A stretch of DNA of 56,532 bases, from contig CALMVT010000434.1 of NCBI GenBank assembly GCA_937873175.1, positions 19,603 through 76,134 of the forward strand. The letters are read 5' to 3'. This stretch comes from an uncultured Acetobacteraceae bacterium. Lineage in GTDB: Bacteria; Pseudomonadota; Alphaproteobacteria; Acetobacterales; Acetobacteraceae. The notes below the pieces were generated by a model. The model made no database searches. It was not told where the DNA came from and saw nothing but the letters and a program-made list of their open reading frames with translations. The translations under genes and the position numbers were made by a program. Below, piece after piece: positions 39,036 to 48,654 of the stretch. Position 1 is the first letter of the stretch; each line of letters starts with the position of its first letter.

Positions 39036-41303
39036 GTGGCCGTGACGGGCCGAACGCCACGCCCCTTCCGCGCGCCCGAAGGTCTGGCGTCGTCCGACAC
39101 GCGCTCCGACCTTGCCAAGCCCGGTAACCTAACTGAGTGCCGGTCTAGGCTTACCGGAAAGATATTGGCCTACGATCCCAAGGCGGATACGGGCCTACTT
39201 GATGCTGCCTATGCGGTCGCTGCGCAGGCCCATGGACAGCAGACCCGGGAAAACGGCGACCCGTATATCACGCATCCCATTGCGGTGGCCGAGATCCTGG
39301 CGGGGTATCGCCTGGACACGGCAAGCATCGCGACCGCTTTGCTACATGACGTCATCGAAGACACCTCGGTCACGCTTCCCGTGTTGGAACGGCAGTTCGG
39401 CCCATCCATTGGCGGCTTGGTGGACGGCGTCACCAAGCTGACACGGCTGGAGCTGCAATCGGACCGAACCAAGCAGGCGGAGAACTTCCGCAAGCTGGTC
39501 TTGGCCATGAGCAAGGACATCCGCGTTCTGCTGGTGAAGCTGGCTGACCGCCTGCATAACATGCGGACGCTGCACTACGTGCAAAGCCCCGAACGCCGAA
39601 TGCGCACGGCGCGGGAAACGATGGAAATTTATGCGCCGCTTGCCGAGCGGATCGGTATGGATGCGCTGAAAACCGAGCTGCAGACGTTGGCGTTTGAGCA
39701 GATCGAGCCGGAAGCGTTCGATACGATTAAGGCCCGGCTCAACTTCCTGCGCGGCCAGGGCGCGGACGTAATCGAGGAGGTGCGAGAGGAGCTGCAACGC
39801 ATCTGCGCCGAAGGGGGCGCCGCGCCTCTTGAGATTACTGGGCGCGAGAAGTCGCCCTACTCGATTTGGGAGAAGATGCAGCGCCGCAACGTGGCGTTCG
39901 AGCAGTTGTCGGACATCATGGCGTTCCGTGTGGTGATGCCGTCACGCGATGCCTGCTACATCGCCTTGGGCGCGGTTCACGCCGCGTATCCGGTAATCGC
40001 CGGACGGTTCAAGGATTATATCTCAACGCCGAAATCGAACGGCTACCGTAGCCTGCATACCGGCGTGACGTTGCGGGAGCCGCGCAACCAGAAGATCGAG
40101 GTGCAGATCCGCACGGCCGACATGCACGCGGTGGCCGAAAACGGGGTGGCGGCACATTGGCTGTATAAGCAGCAGGATGCCTCGTCCAGCGAGCTGCAGC
40201 GGTTCCGCTGGGTGCAAGACTTGTTGGAAATTTTGGAGAATTCACAGGCGGCGGATGAGTTCCTGGAGAACACCAAGCTTGAGCTGTACCAGGACCAGGT
40301 GTTCTGCTTCACGCCGAAGGGTCAACTGATCGAGCTGCCGCGGGGGGCAACCAGCATCGACTTCGCTTATGCCGTGCACAGCCAGGTTGGCGACAAGTGC
40401 GTGGGTGCCAAGGTGAACGGGCGGCTACTGCCGCTTCGGCACGAGTTGCAGAACGGCGACCAGGTCGAGATTATGACGGCGCGCGACGGCGTGCCGTCGC
40501 CGGCGTGGGAGCGGTTCGTCGTCACCGGCAAGGCGCGGGCGCGCATCCGGCGCTATATCGCTCAGCAGCAGCGGCAAAACCACCTTGATGCAGGCCGGGC
40601 CGCGCTGGCCAAGGCATTCCGGCAAGAAGGCTTGGACGGGTCGGAGAAGGTGCTGGAGGCCGGGCTGAAGGGCCTCAAAGCAGCATCGCTGGATGACCTG
40701 TATGTCATGGTAGGCAACGGCAACGTCGGGCCGAAGGATGTCGTGCATGCAGCTTATCCGGAACTGCGGCAGGCGCCCCGGGCGCCGCGCATGCTACCAA
40801 GCCTGCCGCCGCGGCCCGGCCGGGTGTCGGCGCGTGGCGGCGGCATCCCGATCACCGGGCTGGTTGCCGGCATGGCGGTGCACTATGCCGGGTGCTGCCA
40901 CCCGTTGCCGGGGGACCAGATCGTCGGCATCGTCACGACCGGCAAGGGCGTCACAATCCATACGAGGAACTGCCAAACCCTTGAAAGCTTTGCCGCGACG
41001 CCCGAACGCTTCATTGACGTCGGCTGGGAAACGCCTTTGCCCCTCGCGGGCGGCAAGGCGGTGACCCATACCGGCCGGATCAGCGCCGTTGCCGTGAACC
41101 AGCCGAGCACGCTTGCAAGCCTGACCAACGCCGTCGCCAAGCACGAAGGGGCAGTGACGAACCTTAAGATCACCAACCGCCAGCAGGACTTTTTCGAGGT
41201 CGTTTTGGATGTGGAGGTGCGGGATCTCCGGCATTTGTCGAACGTGATCGCTGGGCTGCGGGCGGCCAGCGGGGTGACTCAGGTCGAGCGGGCGCGGGGC
41301 TGA
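39036..41303 (+). CDS. rsh: Bifunctional (p)ppGpp synthetase/hydrolase (RSH)
   Basis: Stringent-response enzyme of about 755 aa. Order: a non-conserved ~40-residue N-terminus; HD hydrolase domain ([24 protein letters not shown]); synthetase domain ([35 protein letters not shown]); TGS domain ([20 protein letters not shown]); zinc-finger-like region ([16 protein letters not shown]); and C-terminal ACT domain. The synthetase has GRFKDYIS, the RXKD motif of bifunctional enzymes, not the EXDD motif of synthetase-only RelA. GTG at 39036 opens the frame; GTG at 39042, closer behind a GGGGGG tract, is an equally good start. Confidence 0.97.
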   Translation: MAVTGRTPRPFRAPEGLASSDTRSDLAKPGNLTECRSRLTGKILAYDPKADTGLLDAAYAVAAQAHGQQTRENGDPYITHPIAVAEILAGYRLDTASIATALLHDVIEDTSVTLPVLERQFGPSIGGLVDGVTKLTRLELQSDRTKQAENFRKLVLAMSKDIRVLLVKLADRLHNMRTLHYVQSPERRMRTARETMEIYAPLAERIGMDALKTELQTLAFEQIEPEAFDTIKARLNFLRGQGADVIEEVREELQRICAEGGAAPLEITGREKSPYSIWEKMQRRNVAFEQLSDIMAFRVVMPSRDACYIALGAVHAAYPVIAGRFKDYISTPKSNGYRSLHTGVTLREPRNQKIEVQIRTADMHAVAENGVAAHWLYKQQDASSSELQRFRWVQDLLEILENSQAADEFLENTKLELYQDQVFCFTPKGQLIELPRGATSIDFAYAVHSQVGDKCVGAKVNGRLLPLRHELQNGDQVEIMTARDGVPSPAWERFVVTGKARARIRRYIAQQQRQNHLDAGRAALAKAFRQEGLDGSEKVLEAGLKGLKAASLDDLYVMVGNGNVGPKDVVHAAYPELRQAPRAPRMLPSLPPRPGRVSARGGGIPITGLVAGMAVHYAGCCHPLPGDQIVGIVTTGKGVTIHTRNCQTLESFAATPERFIDVGWETPLPLAGGKAVTHTGRISAVAVNQPSTLASLTNAVAKHEGAVTNLKITNRQQDFFEVVLDVEVRDLRHLSNVIAGLRAASGVTQVERARG

Positions 41304-41304
41304 C

Positions 41305-41721
41305 TTGATTTTGGGGCTTGGCTCGGACCTTTGCGACATTCGGCGGATCGAGGCGGTGATGGCCAGGTTCGGCGACCGATTCCTTGAGCGCGTGTTCACG
41401 CCGGTTGAGCGCGCACGCGCGTTGCGGCGCACCGCCAGTCTGCATGCGCCTACCTTCGCCAAGCGGTTCGCAGCCAAGGAGGCATGCGCCAAGGCGCTTG
41501 GCACCGGGTTCCGGTTGGGTGTCTTCCATTCGGATATGGGCGTGGTGAACCTTCCATCGGGCCAGCCGACATTGGCGCTGACCGGAGGGGCGCAGGCCCG
41601 CCTGCTCGCGATGGTGCCACCCGGGATGCGGCCAGCGATGGCGTTGACGGTGACAGACGAGTATCCTTATGCGTTCGCCCAGGTGGTGATCTCGGCGCTG
41701 CCTGTGGCCAGGGTTCCTTGA
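41305..41721 (+). CDS. acpS: Holo-[acyl-carrier-protein] synthase
   Basis: AcpS transfers 4'-phosphopantetheine from CoA to acyl carrier protein. The 138-aa protein starts at TTG ([20 protein letters not shown]), only one base after the rsh stop. The magnesium-binding LGSDLCDI and the [18 protein letters not shown] motif define the family. The order acpS-lepB-rnc-era is a classic alphaproteobacterial cluster. Confidence 0.96.
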   Translation: MILGLGSDLCDIRRIEAVMARFGDRFLERVFTPVERARALRRTASLHAPTFAKRFAAKEACAKALGTGFRLGVFHSDMGVVNLPSGQPTLALTGGAQARLLAMVPPGMRPAMALTVTDEYPYAFAQVVISALPVARVP

Positions 41722-41781
41722 CACGGCGGGGCGGCGTTGGCTTGATCCCGCCATTCCTGTGAACCGGATCACCTCTGCATA

Positions 41782-42522
41782 ATGGCGAAGCAAAAACCAG
41801 GTGGCTTGGTCGACAACATCAAGACCATCTTCTATGCCGGCCTGATCGCGGTCGGCATCCGTACCGTCGCGTTTGAACCTTTCAACATCCCATCCGGCTC
41901 GATGATCCCGACGCTGCTGATCGGCGATTATCTGTTCGTGTCGAAGTACAGCTATGGCTATTCCCGGTATTCGATCCCGTTCGCGCCAAACCTGTTCAAT
42001 GGGCGGATCTTTGGTCGGATGCCGGACCGCGGGGACATCGCAGTGTTCAAGTGGCCTCGCGACAACCAGACCGACTACATCAAGCGTATCGTCGGCCTGC
42101 CCGGTGATCGCATCCAGATGAAGTCCGGCCAACTTTACATCAACGGCACCCTTGTGCCGCGCCAGGCCGCTGGCGACTACGCGGACGACGAGCAGGGATC
42201 GCGCACGATCGCCCGGCTTTATATGGAAACGTTGCCGGGTGGCCTGCAACACGACATCATCAAAATGTATGAGGAGGGCGGGCTGAACAGCACGCCAGAG
42301 TTCAAGGTGCCTGATGGCCACGTATTCGCCATGGGCGACAATCGGGACAATTCCAGCGATAGCCGCGACCCTGGCGGCGGCGTGGGCTTTGTGCCGGTTG
42401 AAAACCTGGTGGGCCGCGCAGAGTTCATCTTTTTCTCGGTCGACGGCTGGGCGCCGTGGTGGAAAGTCTGGGACTGGCCGTTTGAGATCCGCTGGAACCG
42501 GCTGCTGCACGGCATCACTTGA
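41782..42522 (+). CDS. lepB: Signal peptidase I
   Basis: Membrane-bound serine protease that removes Sec and Tat signal peptides. The 246-aa protein has an N-terminal membrane segment (IKTIFYAGLIAVGIRTVAF), the catalytic serine in FNIPSGSMIPTLLIGDYL, the catalytic lysine region FKWPRDNQTDYIKRIVGLPG and the conserved box MGDNRDNSSDSRDP. It probably processes the signal peptides of slt, mltB, dacC and the peroxidase in this window. Its TGA stop overlaps the proposed TTG start of rnc. Confidence 0.97.
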   Translation: MAKQKPGGLVDNIKTIFYAGLIAVGIRTVAFEPFNIPSGSMIPTLLIGDYLFVSKYSYGYSRYSIPFAPNLFNGRIFGRMPDRGDIAVFKWPRDNQTDYIKRIVGLPGDRIQMKSGQLYINGTLVPRQAAGDYADDEQGSRTIARLYMETLPGGLQHDIIKMYEEGGLNSTPEFKVPDGHVFAMGDNRDNSSDSRDPGGGVGFVPVENLVGRAEFIFFSVDGWAPWWKVWDWPFEIRWNRLLHGIT

Positions 42523-43253
42523 CCGGCACAGAGGACGAACCCTCGCCTGATCCGGCTGTCCAGTTTCGGGCGGCTGAGGCCATTCTCGGCCACAACTTCG
42601 CCCGTCCCACCCTGCTGCATGAGGCACTGACCCACCGTTCGGCCGCGCATGGCCGACGCGGCCAGCTTCGCCGGGGAGAGCGGCGCGGCGTCGGTTCCAA
42701 CGAGCGGTTGGAGTTCATCGGTGACCGCGTGCTAGGCCTGGTCATGGCGGATTGGCTGATTGAACGATTTCCCGACGAGCAGGAAGGCGAGTTGGGTCCG
42801 CGGCACGCGCATTTGGTGTCGCGCAAGGTGCTGGCATCCATTGCCGAAACAGCCGGGCTGTCGGAGGCGTTGGCGGTCGCGCCGAATGAGGCGCGGGCCG
42901 GCGTGGGGCAGCTCGCCAACGTGTTGGCCGACGCGATGGAAGCGATGATCGGGGCGCTTTATCTTGATGCCGGGCTGCCGGCGGCGCAGCGGTTCGTGCG
43001 GCAGGCTTGGCAACCGGTGATGGCTGCGCTCGTGCTGCCGCCGAAGGACCCGAAAACCGCGCTGCAGGAATTGCTGATGGCGCGGCGGCTCGCGCTGCCC
43101 ATCTACCAAGTGGTGAACCGAAGCGGCCCGTCGCACGCGCCTGAGTTCGTCATCAGCGTGTCGGCGTGCGACCAGACGGGCACTGGACGTGCCGGCAGCA
43201 AACGCTTGGCCGAGCGCCTCGCGGCCGCCGATTTGCTTGAAAGGTTGACATGA
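42519..43253 (+). CDS. rnc: Ribonuclease III
   Basis: Double-stranded-RNA endonuclease for rRNA processing. The 244-aa frame opens with TTG at 42519, overlapping lepB in TTGA; no Shine-Dalgarno is obvious, so the start could lie slightly downstream. The nuclease signature is SNERLEFIGDRVLGLVMADW with the second acidic site in DAMEAMIGALYLDAGL, and a double-stranded RNA-binding domain closes the protein (DPKTALQELLMARRLALPIY, GSKRLAERLAAADLLERL). The loop before the signature (HGRRGQLRRGERRGVG) is an Arg/Gly-rich insertion. Its stop overlaps the era start (ATGA). Confidence 0.96.
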   Translation: MTGTEDEPSPDPAVQFRAAEAILGHNFARPTLLHEALTHRSAAHGRRGQLRRGERRGVGSNERLEFIGDRVLGLVMADWLIERFPDEQEGELGPRHAHLVSRKVLASIAETAGLSEALAVAPNEARAGVGQLANVLADAMEAMIGALYLDAGLPAAQRFVRQAWQPVMAALVLPPKDPKTALQELLMARRLALPIYQVVNRSGPSHAPEFVISVSACDQTGTGRAGSKRLAERLAAADLLERLT

Positions 43254-44179
43254 CCGACCGGCCCGACACTTCTGGCACGGAGCATCTTGAGCCGCGCTGC
43301 GGTTTTGTCGCCATCGTGGGCGCGCCCAATGCCGGCAAGTCCACGTTGCTGAACCGGTTGACCGGCGCCAAGCTGTCCATCGTGACGCCTAAGGCGCAGA
43401 CGACGCGGTTCCGCGTGCTCGGCATTCTGATGCGCGGGCCGAGCCAAATCCTATTGGTCGATACGCCCGGCATCTTCCGCCCGCGCCGAAAGCTGGACCG
43501 CGCCATGGTCAAAGCAGCTTGGACGGGGGCGGAGGACGCGGACCTCACGCTGTTGCTGGTCGATGCCAAGGCGGGCGCGACAGAGGGGGTGCTCACTATC
43601 GCCCGGCAGATCGCGGAGCGGGGACGCCGCACTTGGATGGTGCTGAACAAGATCGACCTGATCGCAGCACACACCTTGCTGCCGCTTACCGCCCAACTGA
43701 GCGCGATCCTGCCGGCCGAGCAGACCTTCATGGTCAGCGCCGCGACCGGCGGCGGGCTGGACCGCTTGCTGGATGCCTTGGCGGCCGGGGTGCCACCCGG
43801 GCCGCACCTTTACCCCGACGACGACCTGACCGACCTACCGGACCGGTTGCTGGCGGCCGAGCTGGTGCGGGAGCAGATTTTCCTGCAAATCCAGGAGGAG
43901 ATTCCCTACGGCACCACGGTCGAAACGGAAAGCTGGCAGGAGAAGGCGGACGGCTCGGTGCGGGTGGATGCGACGATCTATGTCGCGCGGGCCGGGCACA
44001 AGGCGATCCTGATCGGGGCCGGGGGCGGGCGCATCAAGGAGATCGGCGCCCGTGCCCGCAAGGAACTGACCAGCCTGCTCGAACGCCCGGTGCACCTGTT
44101 TCTGAACGTGAAGGAACGCGCCGGCTGGGACGAGGAGGGCGCGCGGCTGCGGGCCATCGGCCTCGACGACACGGCGTAG
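43250..44179 (+). CDS. era: GTPase Era
   Basis: Ribosome-assembly GTPase that binds the 3' end of 16S rRNA. The 309-aa protein has the G1 loop GAPNAGKSTLLNRLTG, switch region PKAQTTRF, G3 DTPGIF, and G4 NKID in MVLNKIDLI, followed by a C-terminal KH domain (IGAGGGRIKEIGARARKEL, VHLFLNVKERAGWDEEGARL). It is translationally coupled to rnc (ATGA) and followed by recO after 8 bases. Confidence 0.98.
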   Translation: MTDRPDTSGTEHLEPRCGFVAIVGAPNAGKSTLLNRLTGAKLSIVTPKAQTTRFRVLGILMRGPSQILLVDTPGIFRPRRKLDRAMVKAAWTGAEDADLTLLLVDAKAGATEGVLTIARQIAERGRRTWMVLNKIDLIAAHTLLPLTAQLSAILPAEQTFMVSAATGGGLDRLLDALAAGVPPGPHLYPDDDLTDLPDRLLAAELVREQIFLQIQEEIPYGTTVETESWQEKADGSVRVDATIYVARAGHKAILIGAGGGRIKEIGARARKELTSLLERPVHLFLNVKERAGWDEEGARLRAIGLDDTA

Positions 44180-44187
44180 CATCGCCG

Positions 44188-44919
44188 ATGGAGTGGCAGG
44201 CGCCCGCCATTGTCCTGGCCGCCCGCCCGCACAGCGAGGGCGACGCGCTGGTTACGGTGCTGACGGAGAGCCACGGGCGGCACCACGGCCTCGCCCGCGG
44301 CGGCAGTTCCCGGGCGCAAGCCCCGACTTGGCAGCCCGGCAACCTCGTGCAGGCGCGATGGGTCGCCCGGCTTCCGGACCAGTTGGGGTCCATGACGGCG
44401 GAACTGGTGCATCCCGGCGCGGCGCTGGCGATGGACGACGCCTTGTCGCTTGCCATGCTGTCCTCCGCCTGCGCCGTGGCGGAGGGCGCCTTGCCGGAAC
44501 GCGAGCCGCATCCGAAGGTGTTCGCCGGTCTGGTGCAGTCGATTGCCGGGCTGGCGCGGGGGCCGGACTCGCTGACGGACCTCGTGCGTTGGGAGGTCGT
44601 GCTGCTGGCGGAACTCGGCTACGGGCTGGACCTTTCGGCCTGCGCGGTGTCCGGAGCGACAGCCGGGCTGGCCTGGGTATCGCCGAAGACTGGCCGCGCG
44701 GTGTCGGACGAGGCGGCGGGCGAGTGGCGGCCGCGCTTGCTGCGCCTGCCGGGCTTCCTTGTAGGCGGCAACACGGCGTCCGCCGAGGATTGGCGGGACG
44801 GCCTCACGCTAACTGGGCATTTCCTGGAGCGGGACGCCTTCGGGCATCAGCACCGACCGTTGCCGCCGGCGCGGCACATGCTGTACGACCGAGTTTCGGC
44901 CTTGGCGACGAGTCCGTAG
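44188..44919 (+). CDS. recO: DNA repair protein RecO
   Basis: RecO anneals single strands and loads RecA in the RecFOR pathway. The ATG at 44188 gives 243 aa starting MEWQAPAIVLAARPHSEGDA, with the OB-fold start (VLTESHGRHHGLARGG), QPGNLVQARWVARLPDQLGS and the C-terminal segment LDLSACAVSGATAGLAWVSP typical of alphaproteobacterial RecO. In the ORF track the same frame stays open far upstream through era; that part is a shadow. RecO and DprA can overlap functionally in RecA loading, and both are encoded in this window. Confidence 0.94.
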   Translation: MEWQAPAIVLAARPHSEGDALVTVLTESHGRHHGLARGGSSRAQAPTWQPGNLVQARWVARLPDQLGSMTAELVHPGAALAMDDALSLAMLSSACAVAEGALPEREPHPKVFAGLVQSIAGLARGPDSLTDLVRWEVVLLAELGYGLDLSACAVSGATAGLAWVSPKTGRAVSDEAAGEWRPRLLRLPGFLVGGNTASAEDWRDGLTLTGHFLERDAFGHQHRPLPPARHMLYDRVSALATSP

Positions 44920-44950
44920 TTCTCTATATGTTCCAGACAGGAGAGCCGAG

Positions 44951-47164
44951 ATGCCTGATGACCTGGCCGGAACGATTGCCGACACGCCGCTCGCGGACGC
45001 GCTGAGCGAGCGCTACCTCGCCTATGCGCTGAGCACGATCATGTCGCGCAGCCTGCCGGACGTGCGCGACGGGCTGAAGCCCGTGCACCGGCGGCTGGTC
45101 TATGCCATGCACCAGTTGAAGCTTGACCCGGCCTCCGGTTTCAAGAAATGCGCCCGGGTCGTGGGCGACGTGATCGGCAAGTATCATCCGCACGGCGACG
45201 CTTCCGTCTATGAAGCGCTGGTCCGGCTGGCCCAGGAGTTTGCGGCGCGTTATCCGCTGATCGAGGGGCAGGGCAATTTCGGCAATATCGATGGCGATAA
45301 CCCCGCCGCGATGCGCTACACCGAGGCGCGTCTCACCGAGGTCGCGCAGACTCTGCTGTCCGGCATCGACGATGACGCCGTGGATTTCCGCGCGACCTAT
45401 GACGGGGAGGAGAACGAGCCGGTCGTGCTGCCGGGCGGGTTCCCGAACCTGCTGGCGAACGGGGCCGCAGGCATCGCGGTCGGCATGGCCACCAGCATTC
45501 CGCCGCACAACGCCGGCGAGGTCTGCGCCGCGGCGATCCACCTGATACAAAATCCTGAAGCGACAACGGCTGAGCTGCTGGCCCACATGCCCGGCCCGGA
45601 TTTCCCGACCGGCGGCACGCTGATCGAGGACCCGGCCGCCATCCTGCACGCCTACGAGGCCGGGCGCGGCGGCTTCCGCATGCGCGCCAAGTGGGAGATC
45701 GAACGGGGCAAGCACGGCGCCTGGCACGTCGTGGTCAGCGAGATCCCCTATCAGGTGCAGAAGGCTCGGCTGATCGAGCAGATCGCCGAGCTGCTGGAAG
45801 CCAAGAAGCTGCCATTTCTTGGCGACGTACGGGACGAAAGCACCGAGCAGGTGCGGCTGGTGCTGGAACCAAAGTCGCGCGGCGTGGAGCCGGAAGTGTT
45901 GATGGAAACCATGTTCCGCGCGACCGCGCTGGAAAGCCGGTTCCCGTTGAACATGAACGTGCTGACCGCCGACCGGACACCTATGGTCCTGGGGCTGCGC
46001 GGGGTGCTGCAGGCGTGGCTTGACCATCGGCAGGAGGTGCTGGTCCGCCGCTCCCGCCACCGTCTGGCCGCCATCGAGCGCCGCCTGGAGGTGTTGGACG
46101 GCTACCTGGCAGTGTTCCTGAACGTTGACGAGGTGATTCGGATCATTCGCGAGGAGGATCACCCAAAACCGGCCCTGGTCGCGCGCTTCACGCTGACCGA
46201 CCTGCAGGCGGAGTCGATCCTGAACATGCGACTGCGCTCGCTGCGGCGCTTGGAGGAGATGGAGATCCGGCGCGAGCACAAGGCGCTGTCGAAGGAGCGG
46301 CGGGAAGTCGAAGGGTTGCTGAAGGACGTGGCCCGGCGCTGGCGCAAGATCGAGGGCGAACTCACGGCGGTGCGGGACAAGTTCGGGGAGGGTGCGCTGG
46401 GCGCCCGGCGGACCGTGCTGGGCCAGGCGCCGCAGGTTGTCGAGGTGCATGCGGACAGCCTGATCGAACGGGAGCCGATCACCGTTGTCCTGTCCGACAA
46501 GGGCTGGATCCGGGCGGTGAAGGGCCACGTGGCCGAGGGCACAGAGCTGAAATTCAAGGAGGGCGACAAGCTGCGGCTTTTGCTGCCCTGCCACACCACA
46601 GACCGTCTGTGCCTGTTCGCCAGCAATGGCCGCGCGCATACCCTGCGGGCCGGCGACCTGCCGCGTGGGCGCGGCGACGGCCAGCCCATTCGCGTGCTGG
46701 CGGAACTGGGCGATGACGACGTTATTGCCTTGTTCGTTTGGCAGGACGGGCTGCGCTACCTGGTTGCGAGTTCTGCTGGCCGGGGCTTCATCGTCACCGC
46801 CCCAGACCTGCTGGCGGAAAAGCGCACCGGCAAGCAGGTGCTGAACGTGAAGCCCGGCGAGGCCGCGATGCTCTGCATCCTCGCGGAGGGCGACCACGTC
46901 GCGGTGATCGGCACTAGCCGCAAGCTGCTGGTATTCCCGCTGAGCGAGGTCCCGGAATTGTCCCGCGGGTCGGGCGTGCTGCTGCAGAAGTATCGGGAAG
47001 GCAAGCTAGCGGATGCCAAGGTGTTCCGGCTTGCCGATGGGCTGGCCTGGCGGCTGGGGGACAAGATGCGCACCGAGAGCCGGTTGCAGGACTGGATCGG
47101 TGCGCGGGGCCAGGCGGGGCGGATGCCCCCGACCGGCTTCCCGAAAACCGGTCGGTTCAGCTAA
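44951..47164 (+). CDS. parC: DNA topoisomerase IV subunit A
   Basis: Type IIA topoisomerase subunit that decatenates daughter chromosomes. The 737-aa protein begins behind AGGAG with LSERYLAYALSTIMSRSLPD and RDGLKPVHRRLVYAM; the quinolone-determining region reads GDVIGKYHPHGDASVYEALV and the catalytic tyrosine is in AAMRYTEARLTE. The length and the absence of a GyrA-box-like QRRGGRG motif in the C-terminal beta-pinwheel favour ParC over GyrA. Its TAA overlaps the stop of the convergent PrpD-family gene by 4 bases. Confidence 0.95.
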   Translation: MPDDLAGTIADTPLADALSERYLAYALSTIMSRSLPDVRDGLKPVHRRLVYAMHQLKLDPASGFKKCARVVGDVIGKYHPHGDASVYEALVRLAQEFAARYPLIEGQGNFGNIDGDNPAAMRYTEARLTEVAQTLLSGIDDDAVDFRATYDGEENEPVVLPGGFPNLLANGAAGIAVGMATSIPPHNAGEVCAAAIHLIQNPEATTAELLAHMPGPDFPTGGTLIEDPAAILHAYEAGRGGFRMRAKWEIERGKHGAWHVVVSEIPYQVQKARLIEQIAELLEAKKLPFLGDVRDESTEQVRLVLEPKSRGVEPEVLMETMFRATALESRFPLNMNVLTADRTPMVLGLRGVLQAWLDHRQEVLVRRSRHRLAAIERRLEVLDGYLAVFLNVDEVIRIIREEDHPKPALVARFTLTDLQAESILNMRLRSLRRLEEMEIRREHKALSKERREVEGLLKDVARRWRKIEGELTAVRDKFGEGALGARRTVLGQAPQVVEVHADSLIEREPITVVLSDKGWIRAVKGHVAEGTELKFKEGDKLRLLLPCHTTDRLCLFASNGRAHTLRAGDLPRGRGDGQPIRVLAELGDDDVIALFVWQDGLRYLVASSAGRGFIVTAPDLLAEKRTGKQVLNVKPGEAAMLCILAEGDHVAVIGTSRKLLVFPLSEVPELSRGSGVLLQKYREGKLADAKVFRLADGLAWRLGDKMRTESRLQDWIGARGQAGRMPPTGFPKTGRFS

Positions 47165-48558
47165 TCGCCGGCCAATCTGGCTTCCATCGCGGGCGAAGCC
47201 ATCCGCAGCAACGGGCTGACACTCGGCGCCGTATCGATTGCGAGCACGGCATCGGCCAGGCATGCCGCCCGCTCCTCGCCCAGCACCGTGGCGGTCAGCG
47301 TCATGAACTTGCGCGCGAGTTCGTCCTGCGTGAGGAAATTGCCGGGTTCGCCCTTGGGCACGATCACGACGGCTTGAAGCGTCTTGCCGTCTGCGACGAC
47401 TGTCAGCTTGCCGGACATGTTGGCGGGGAACTCGGCCTGGACCTCGCTATCCCGCTCGCAGGCGATGCGCGGAAGCAGGGTGCGTATGCGGGTGTCGCGC
47501 AGCAGGGCGTAGCTGTCCCAATCCATCTTGCCGGTGGCCAGCGCCGCCGCGATCACGAACGGGCCGCTGAACTGCCCGTCCACCACGTTCTGCGGATCGG
47601 CTTTCTGTGCCGCGGGGGCGCCGATCAGCCGCATCCCGGCTTCGGGCAAACCGAGCACCACGCGCTCGATCGTGGCCGGGTCGATGGCGTGCTCGGCCCG
47701 CAGGGTGAGGGCGGCGTCGATGCCGGCATGGCCGTAGCGGCAGGACGGATAGGGTTTCACCGCGGTCTGCATCAACTCGAACTCGGTGCCCAAGCCCTGG
47801 ACTGTTCGTGCCGGGTTAGGAGAGGGGGCATAAGCGTTAAAGAAGCCGTGCTGGCCTTCCAGGGGATCGGCCGCGCCCTTGAAACCTTCCCGCGCCAAGG
47901 TCGCCGCCGTTAGCCCGGCCATGCCGGACCAGCCGACCTGAAACCGCTTGGTCCAGGCCCCATTCGCCAGGAACTGCAGGCTGCCGGCAGCTTGGCTGAG
48001 CGCGATGCCGAGGGCCGAGGCGATGTCGTCTGTGCCAAGCCCGAACACCCGGCCGGCCGCCGCGGCGGCGGCGAACACGCCGCAGGTCGCCGTTGGGTGG
48101 AAACCGCGCGCGTAGTGGTCGCCCGCCGGCAGCGCCAGCGCGACTCGGCAGGCGACCTCATACCCCGCGACGATCCCTGCCAGCACGTCGGCACCGCTGG
48201 CGCCGGCCATCTCGCCGGCGGCAAACGCCGCCGAGATCACCGGGCAGCCCGGGTGCAGCGACCCGGCCGCGTGCGTGTCGTCGAAATCGAGCGAGTGGCC
48301 CAGGGCACCGTTCAGCAACGCGGCCCCAGCCGGGGTATAGCGGGCGCAATCGCCGAACACGCCGCCGCTGCCCGCGGCCATGCCGAGCGCCCGGACGGCA
48401 GCCAGCAGCGGCGCGGTGCTTTCGGCGTCATGCCGGGCGCGCACGACGTTGCCGACAAGATCGAGCACCAGGAGCCGCGCCCGTTCGACCACCGCCAGCG
48501 GCAGTGCCGCGGTTGATACGTCGGCGCTGAAGGCGGACAGCTCAGCTGTGATCCCCAT
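47161..48558 (-). CDS. MmgE/PrpD family protein
   Basis: A 465-aa protein of the MmgE/PrpD fold, whose known members include 2-methylcitrate dehydratase and cis-aconitate decarboxylase. Visible landmarks are FGDCARYTPAGAALLNGALG, HSLDFDDTHAAGSLHPGCPV, GIALSQAAGSLQFLANG and KPYPSCRYGHAGIDAALTL. No prpB, prpC or other propionate genes are nearby, so the substrate is unknown; it may be a general cis-trans dehydratase or isomerase. The gene is the only minus-strand one between parC and mltB and is divergent from mltB across 96 bases. Confidence 0.9.
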   Translation of the reverse strand: MGITAELSAFSADVSTAALPLAVVERARLLVLDLVGNVVRARHDAESTAPLLAAVRALGMAAGSGGVFGDCARYTPAGAALLNGALGHSLDFDDTHAAGSLHPGCPVISAAFAAGEMAGASGADVLAGIVAGYEVACRVALALPAGDHYARGFHPTATCGVFAAAAAAGRVFGLGTDDIASALGIALSQAAGSLQFLANGAWTKRFQVGWSGMAGLTAATLAREGFKGAADPLEGQHGFFNAYAPSPNPARTVQGLGTEFELMQTAVKPYPSCRYGHAGIDAALTLRAEHAIDPATIERVVLGLPEAGMRLIGAPAAQKADPQNVVDGQFSGPFVIAAALATGKMDWDSYALLRDTRIRTLLPRIACERDSEVQAEFPANMSGKLTVVADGKTLQAVVIVPKGEPGNFLTQDELARKFMTLTATVLGEERAACLADAVLAIDTAPSVSPLLRMASPAMEARLAGD

Positions 48559-48654
48559 GGTCGTTCCCTGTCGATTTTTGCCGCATCCTGCCGCGGATCA
48601 GGCGCGGGTCCAAGCCTGTTGCCGGCCGGGGCGGCCCTGTGCCACACTTGTGCA

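Noticed and set aside
43519-44187. Upstream extension of the recO frame through era
   Set aside because: Arg/Gly-rich shadow of era; RecO homology begins at ATG 44188.
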